64,000 nucleotides of DNA from Diphasiastrum complanatum (Eukaryota > Streptophyta > Lycopodiopsida > Lycopodiales > Lycopodiaceae). Below are positions 58,860-64,000 of this stretch, piece by piece. The notes under the pieces are model-generated. The model was not told where the DNA came from, ran no database searches, and saw only the letters and a program-made list of their open reading frames with translations. How positions within the stretch are numbered: position 1 is the stretch's first letter; every line of letters starts with the position of its first letter. Location: NCBI GenBank assembly GCA_029204225.1, contig CM055094.1:21626346-21690345 (forward strand), in the 5' to 3' direction. Both the position numbers and the translations under genes were made by a program.

Positions 58860-60590
58860 TTGATTAATCTATCGATTATTAAGATGTCTAAATATCATCT
58901 CCATATTGATCTTCCCAGAGAATATGCTCCACTGTCGAGCAAACATCTGAAAGGATCCACCTTACCAGCTCACCAAAGGACGAAAGACATAAAACATTGT
59001 GATCTATGGGTTGATGGATGTTTGTATCCAATCGATCCAAGCTCAATGCAACATCCAAATTTTAGATCGGTCACACAACTCATATTGTTTTTGTGTGAAG
59101 GACACAATAGTCTATTGCGTTATTGTGAAAGATTGAAAAGTTATGGCATTAGTTATTAAATGAAAAAAATCCACTGTTTGGAAAATATGTTGAATGGTTT
59201 GCTTACTGACTACCAAGAAAAAGAAACTTTTTTTTGCAAACAAAAGAAGAAAATGAAATCTTGAAGATAGATAATTCTCGTTTGTAAGATATTATATTAA
59301 ACCTCAACCAAGAAACTGACAATATGAAACTAATTGTACAAACATTGTGTACCTCATATTGTCAAATAAATGTAGAAGTAAACACATTACGGAAGAAAAT
59401 ATTGAACAATAAGCAAAAAAGAGTTATTTTAAAAAGTATTGACGAGCTCTCAACAATTGGGGGTCAACAGAAAAAAAGAATATATGCTTTCAAGTAGGAT
59501 TATGTTTTAAACTATTCATGTGTTTTGTTTCATCTAGCACATCAATGGTTGTGAATTGTTTTTTTCTAAATCTTATTTTTTTTTTTGCAGATAAGCTTTA
59601 GTCACCAATGAAAATCCGAAAGACAAGGACATGATTGGAAAGTCTTTGAGTGCAGTACTTAAAGCCAAGTCAATGACGAGTCTACTTGGAAATCAACGAT
59701 ATTCTCGAATCAAGCCCAAGATTGCAGAGGCCCTTATGGGCGAAGTCGGCAAGATCATTGTCCGAAAATTGATACAAGGAGCATGTGATTATTTTGGTAT
59801 TAGCAGGGATGCATATGACACGATGTTTAAAATTATCAAAGAGGCATTTGGACAAGTACATATAAAACAATTTCCTATTCCCCGGCCCTTTCAAATCAAA
59901 TTAGAGAGGGATGTGTTAAACAGGGGTTTGCAAAACATCATTGGTATTCCTTACCATATCAATGAAATTTATAACTCAAAACATGGCACTTTGTCATATG
60001 ATTCTACCAGTATGTTTGTAGATCTGAATCATTTATAAAGATTTATTGTAAAGTTTTATGGAAACGAAATTGTTGAAAAATTGATATTAGTTCTCCAAGT
60101 TAGATGAATCCGAAGTAATAAAGGGACAAAAGCTGGAAAGGGTTAGTGTTACACTTATGAATGGAACATTAAGCAATACGATAAACTCGGAGAGTCTTGA
60201 TTCAGTGTCCAGTCCGAAAATAATATTTGGTGGTTGGCAACTTTCCAGGTTTAAATCTATTCTATTGAGTACTAGCAACTAATTCATTTTGAGAATTAAT
60301 GGTTTTGTGTTTTAAGCGTTATTGTTTTGTTATTATAGGTCCTAGTTCAATTCTCTGAAAATAGTTCATGATTTTGTGTTTCAAACAGGTTTTAAAGAAG
60401 ATCATGAAATTCTATTTTGGATTTTTAGTAAAACAGAATATCCAGAGATAATTAAGAATCATATGAGCGACACACCACTCACTGTTCCTAGAATAGGTGA
60501 TTTTAAGGTGGAATGGTATTTGGTTCACACACCAAGAGCTAGAAGGAGCCAAAATCCAAAACTTAGCGAAATGTTTTAACTGATCAAACA
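58860..60590 (+). pseudogene. Gene E, unrecognised coiled-coil protein with likely introns
   Basis: Blocks in order: MSKYHLHIDLP to YCERLKSYGISY (58884-59159); after a T-run frameshift, a coiled-coil-like EENEILKIDNSRL...MKLIVQTL...VNTLRKKIL (about 59240-59490); a T-rich stretch ending TTTTTGCAG (near 59590), a good splice acceptor; a compact domain 59631-60038 (KPKIAEALMGEVGKIIVRKL, GACDYFGISRDAYDTMFKII); LDESEVIKGQKLERVSVTLM to IIFGGWQLSR (about 60099-60250); CAG/GTTTAA donor and TTTCAAACAG acceptor near 60248 and 60388; last block FKEDHEILFW to LSEMF stop (60576-60578). I could not make all splice phases agree, so the gene is probably decayed. Family unknown. Confidence 0.5.
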
Positions 60591-60649
60591 ACATTTATAT
60601 AGCTAAACCAATAAAACCCAAGCCGTACACTCGTCGATCCAACAGCGGA

Positions 60650-61070
60650 TCAGATCTATGGCGCGTAATACAACCATCCACACATGTGAGACCACACGTG
60701 CTACAGTACACGTCAATCTGCCATACGGCCGCGTGCCCACACGTGCGAGCTAAGACGTGCCAGAACACACGTCACCACACCATTCGACCACATGGCCACA
60801 TGTGCAAGTTTCACACGTGTGGATACAGAAGTGTGGTCCCACACGTCAGTTACTGATTGGGCCACGTGACCACACGTGCGAGCCGATATGTGCAAGAACA
60901 CATGTCGTTGACCCATTCGGCCATGTGTCCCCACATGGGATCCCAGACGTAATGATCCAGACGTGTAGTTTTACACATGCGTATACAAACGTGTGGTTCC
61001 ACATGTCAGCTATTGACTGGGCCACGTGTCGCTGGGATTCACACGTGCCAACTTTTTTCTCCTATATAAG
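60650..61070 (+). promoter_or_regulatory. G-box/hexamer promoter array, copy 2 (most complete)
   Basis: Seven CACGTG cores (60695, 60740, 60814, 60863, 60873, 61023, 61042) and three ACGTCA hexamers (60710, 60769, 60843), then TATATAAG at 61063-61070. ACGTCA is the hexamer element known from plant histone H3/H4 promoters, and CACGTG is the G-box bound by bZIP and bHLH factors. The array reads as diverged repeats with CCACACGTG and ATTCGGCCACATG themes. It lies between E and the histone-like ORF. Confidence 0.6.
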
Positions 61071-61397
61071 TCCATTCTCGGGGATTGTATAGGGTTTCAC
61101 GTAATTTGCGGTCATGTTAGATTGCTTCCATACGACCTGCATTCGTGATATCGCCATCATGCGACCGACCTCGTCCCTAGGCCTATTCCTTACACCCTCT
61201 CACGTCGTAGCGATATCAGCCTGACTTTTCCAGTATCGCCATCATGCAAGCCCCTGCCTCTCCCTACCTGTCTCTGCCACTCTCTCGCGTTGTAGCAATA
61301 TCACCCTTAGAGTTCTCAGTGTCGCCATTATGCGAGATAATTTAGCTCTCTCTTCTGCTGTATCTTTGTCCTCACATGGTATAGATATCCGACCTCA
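61071..61397 (+). promoter_or_regulatory. 5' leader of histone-like ORF, copy B
   Basis: 327 bp between TATA and ATG with the same three 85-bp units as copy A (TATCGCCATCATGC-like marks). Several short upstream ATGs. No intron signals that I can defend. Confidence 0.5.
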
Positions 61398-61856
61398 ATG
61401 GCTCGGATGAAGCAAACTGCTAGGCTTACCCATTTTGTTCAACCGTCCCGTCCCTAGACATCTGAACCCATGCATCTGCAAAGATGCGGAAGACCTCGCC
61501 GTCCATGGTTGAGGGACATCACGGCCTTGCAGAGGTACGCCAAACTTGTGATCCTGAAAGCAGCCTTGTACCGGGCTGTGAGGGAGGTTACACAAGATAT
61601 GACCACGCATTTGCCCTATGCAGTGAGGTGGAATATTGCTGCATTGGAGGCCCTCCATGTTGCATACGAGGACTTCCAGACAAAATTGTTTGAGGATTCG
61701 ATGTCGTGTTCCATTCATGGCAAGAGGGTGACACTGATGCCCAAGGACATGCTTCTTGTCATGAGGTTTCAGAACACCTATGACAACGGTATGCCACATG
61801 GCAAATCATGCAGGCTTCAGGGTTGCCATGTGGCAAGCCATGTAGGCCTACCATAA
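61398..61856 (+). pseudogene. Histone H3 / CENH3-like ORF, copy B
   Basis: Same length and frame as copy A. Start MARMKQTAR (Thr4 to Met). TAG at codon 20 (61455-61457; CAG in copy A); codon 45 is CAG, so the second half is open from 61458 to 61856. The fold region reads ALQRYAKLVILKAALYRAVR, EVTQDM, the long loop ending VRW, then EALHVAYEDFQTKLFED and CSIHGKRVTLMPKDMLL. The AYED here matches the ED of plant CENH3 better than copy A (AYGD). About 17 amino-acid-changing against 4-5 silent differences separate the copies, so neither seems under purifying selection. The C-terminal 28 codons are minisatellite-derived. Confidence 0.8.
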
Positions 61857-62028
61857 CCTTGTATGTCAAGCCAACTGGGCCCTATGCCACGTAGGCTTGA
61901 GTGGACCTAGAGATCTATATATATATTCATGCTGGTATGTTGCAGTCTGTCATATAGGCTTGACGTAGGCTTGTGTGGCAAGCCAACTAAGCTGTACCAC
62001 GTGGGTTTTCCATGTAGGCTTGAGAGGA

Positions 62029-62083
<55 letters not shown>
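61857..62083 (+). repeat. Short minisatellite and (TG)n(AG)n
   Basis: Shortened version of 38501-39271: the 210-bp units are deleted between the TA run (about 61915-61926) and TTCATGCTGGTATG. It ends with TG repeats changing to AG repeats (about 62029-62083). Confidence 0.65.
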
Positions 62084-62085
<2 letters not shown>

Positions 62086-62590
62086 TGAGTGAGGAGTCAC
62101 ACATGAACTACTTCCCTGTGGTATGGCCTAGCATCAACGTTGAAAAAAATATCTGATGGAGATAAGAAGGGTCCCAAGCAAATTTCAAATGAGAATCTTC
62201 ACATGTGTGGAATCAAGATCTACAAGAAAATCAACATTCTACACATAGAAAACCAAGATAGAGAAAATCACATGAGATGGACATAAGAGATGAACTCTCC
62301 ACAAAGAAAGAAACTTTGATGATTATTTCTCCACTTAGGTACAACTATTTATAGCTTCCAAAATGTCATTTGGCCACTTGCCCCAAACTTGACCTAATTT
62401 GGAAACTTCTAGATACTTTATCAAAAACCTAGAAAATCTAGTCTAGATGCAATGTACCAAAATTAGCCAATTAGAATGGGTCCAAACTCGACCTCATCCA
62501 CTTATCTACTTGCCAGAGGTAGTTAAACCACTATTAAGGCCCTTATTAACAAATATGAAACTAACTCGAAGTTGAGATTCATTTTGGCCT
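62084..62590 (+). repeat. Spacer Z, copy 2
   Basis: Colinear with 39272-39777, with a few substitutions and a 2-bp insertion (CACATGTGTGG). Nothing recognisable. Confidence 0.6.
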
Positions 62591-64000
62591 CCAAAATTGC
62601 CAAATAAAAAACCAAACTAGTTGACAGTTTTTCACACCATGTCCTCTAGACATCTCCATTCATGAAGACAATTTATAAGTTTTTGAAAGCAATTTCGAAT
62701 GCAATCAGGGTCATGTTTTAGCTCAGTGCTCTCTCTTTCACTTTACAAAAGTTTTTAAAATACGTTGTTCTGGGATTCGAGAATGGATTTTGGAATGAAT
62801 TATATTTCATTGAAGTTTGAACGAGCTTGGAAATTTGAAGATTGAATGAAGCTGTAATCTAGGATTTTCAAAACTCAAAGTTGTTCATGCAAATTAAGTC
62901 ATTTTTGTTAATATATTAAAATGTTGTAATCTAGGGTTTCCAAAAACAGATTGAAAATTTGTTAAAAAAATGCTTATTCCTTGTTACACGACTAAATAAC
63001 ATATAGTTAAGAAGCATATAATGAATCTATGCTATGTTCCAAACATATGCAAGTTACATTGCATTCATTCACACTTCACAAATCATTGGAATTCGAATTT
63101 AAACAAAATCATTGAAATGAGTAGATCAATGTTTAAATGAAGCGATAAATATTATAATCTTCCCATTTAATTCAATTATATTTATATATTATTGGTGCAT
63201 TAATAGGATACAAACTCGTTATTATTATTTTCTTTGTTTCTATTGATTCAAGCAAGCACAGCTCGTCTAGATGATGACCACAATGCCTCTAAGGAGAAAT
63301 AGTTTTTCATTTTTTTTTTAATTTTGATTTTTCTTCAAATTCAAATTTAATGATCTTCCCATGTGTGGTGAATTGGTGTCTGCACTTGAGTTGGGCTTGT
63401 ACACTCAAGTTTGATTTTTTGCAATCCCCCCAAATTAATATAACCAGTAACATTATTCTCAAAGCATGTACTATGAGCTAAAAACAACTCTTGGAGAGTA
63501 AAGAGTTAGGAATATGTCAAACACTGTTACACCTAGTATTTGGCAAGATCGGATTCTTTGCGATAACCCCCCCCGCCCCAATTCTTAATATAACTTCTCA
63601 AAGCATCTAGTATGAGCTACAAACAACACTTGGTAAGTCTTAAGACTTGGAGAGTAAAGAGTTATGCATTTGTCAAATACTTTTACACCTAGCATTTGGC
63701 AAGTTAGACACAATGGTAGTAATTATAGGAATGAGTTAGACAAGCTTGTGAAGCCATCTAGAGGTGATTTGTTGTTTAGTTGCCTAGCTACATATCAAGC
63801 TACCCCAAGTTACCAAACAATTTACTATTATTTTGAGTGACAACCATGAAGCTATCATGATTTGAAATGACATCAATATATTAAGCTACTCCCAAGTTGA
63901 CCCTTTCCCAGGAAGCTTCTCTCTTCAAACTATAGCAAAAAGCTCTTATTCAAAGGAACAATCAAGGGTCGAGTACTTACCATACGAGATGAAGACCAAC
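62591..64000 (+). repeat. Module X, copy 3 (cut by window end)
   Basis: Colinear with 1-1420. C tract interrupted by G near 63575. Family A would be expected beyond the window edge. Confidence 0.75.

Overview
This window looks like intergenic DNA from a large, repeat-rich land-plant genome. The evidence is an AT-rich composition, plant-type Ty1/copia and Ty3/gypsy remnants, a purine tract followed by TGTTA at a copia LTR edge, TATAAATAG and TATATAAG boxes, a short CCCTAAA telomere-type run, and histone features closest to plant CENH3. The clade (lycophyte, fern, gymnosperm or other) cannot be settled by eye. I see no convincing intact host gene, tRNA, rRNA or CRISPR. Nearly every base belongs to a few modules that recur in both orientations.

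Modules: X (AT-rich, 1-1989 and three more), A (an unrecognised protein with a 222-residue internal repeat, four copies), Y (flank of A), B (with 36-bp minisatellite, nine copies), U (a second unrecognised protein fragment after some B copies), G (gypsy protease to RT edge), P and T (non-coding and very AT-rich modules after G), C (copia remnants with leader and LTR), RT (a YIDD reverse transcriptase that is neither copia- nor gypsy-like), E (an unrecognised coiled-coil, apparently intron-containing gene), a G-box/hexamer promoter array, and H (a histone H3/CENH3-like ORF).

Layout: 1-9.2 kb is X-A-A-Y-B-U-copia. 9.2-13 kb is B-G-P-U-copia. 13-17 kb is B-G-P-T-gypsy-RT. 17.1-30.0 kb is a large inverted repeat (copia-LTR-T-P-G-B, a centre, then the mirror image). 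30-33 kb carries RT, minisatellite, promoter array and an E remnant on the minus strand. 33-37.6 kb is an inverted U-B-Y-A block. 37.6-39.3 kb holds the first histone-like copy. 39.8-46 kb repeats X-A-Y-B-U. 46-52.4 kb repeats the B-G-P-T-LTR-copia unit. 52.4-54.5 kb holds the best RT copy. 54.8-58.3 kb is gypsy, T, B and U. 58.3-62.1 kb is E, promoter array, second histone-like copy and minisatellite. X follows to the end.

Most notable: two copies of a CENH3-like histone H3 ORF (38042-38500 and 61398-61856) sit behind a conserved promoter-like module with clustered CACGTG and ACGTCA motifs, the latter the hexamer known from plant histone promoters. Comparing the copies suggests an ancestral order E - promoter - H3-like - minisatellite - (TA)n - RT. 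The best RT copy ends in CCCTAAACCCTAAACCCC followed by a 5'-truncated second RT tail, the orientation expected of endonuclease-deficient Penelope-like elements primed on telomere ends. I propose, as inference, a degraded Terminon-like composite element that carried a centromeric-type histone gene. All copies here are broken.
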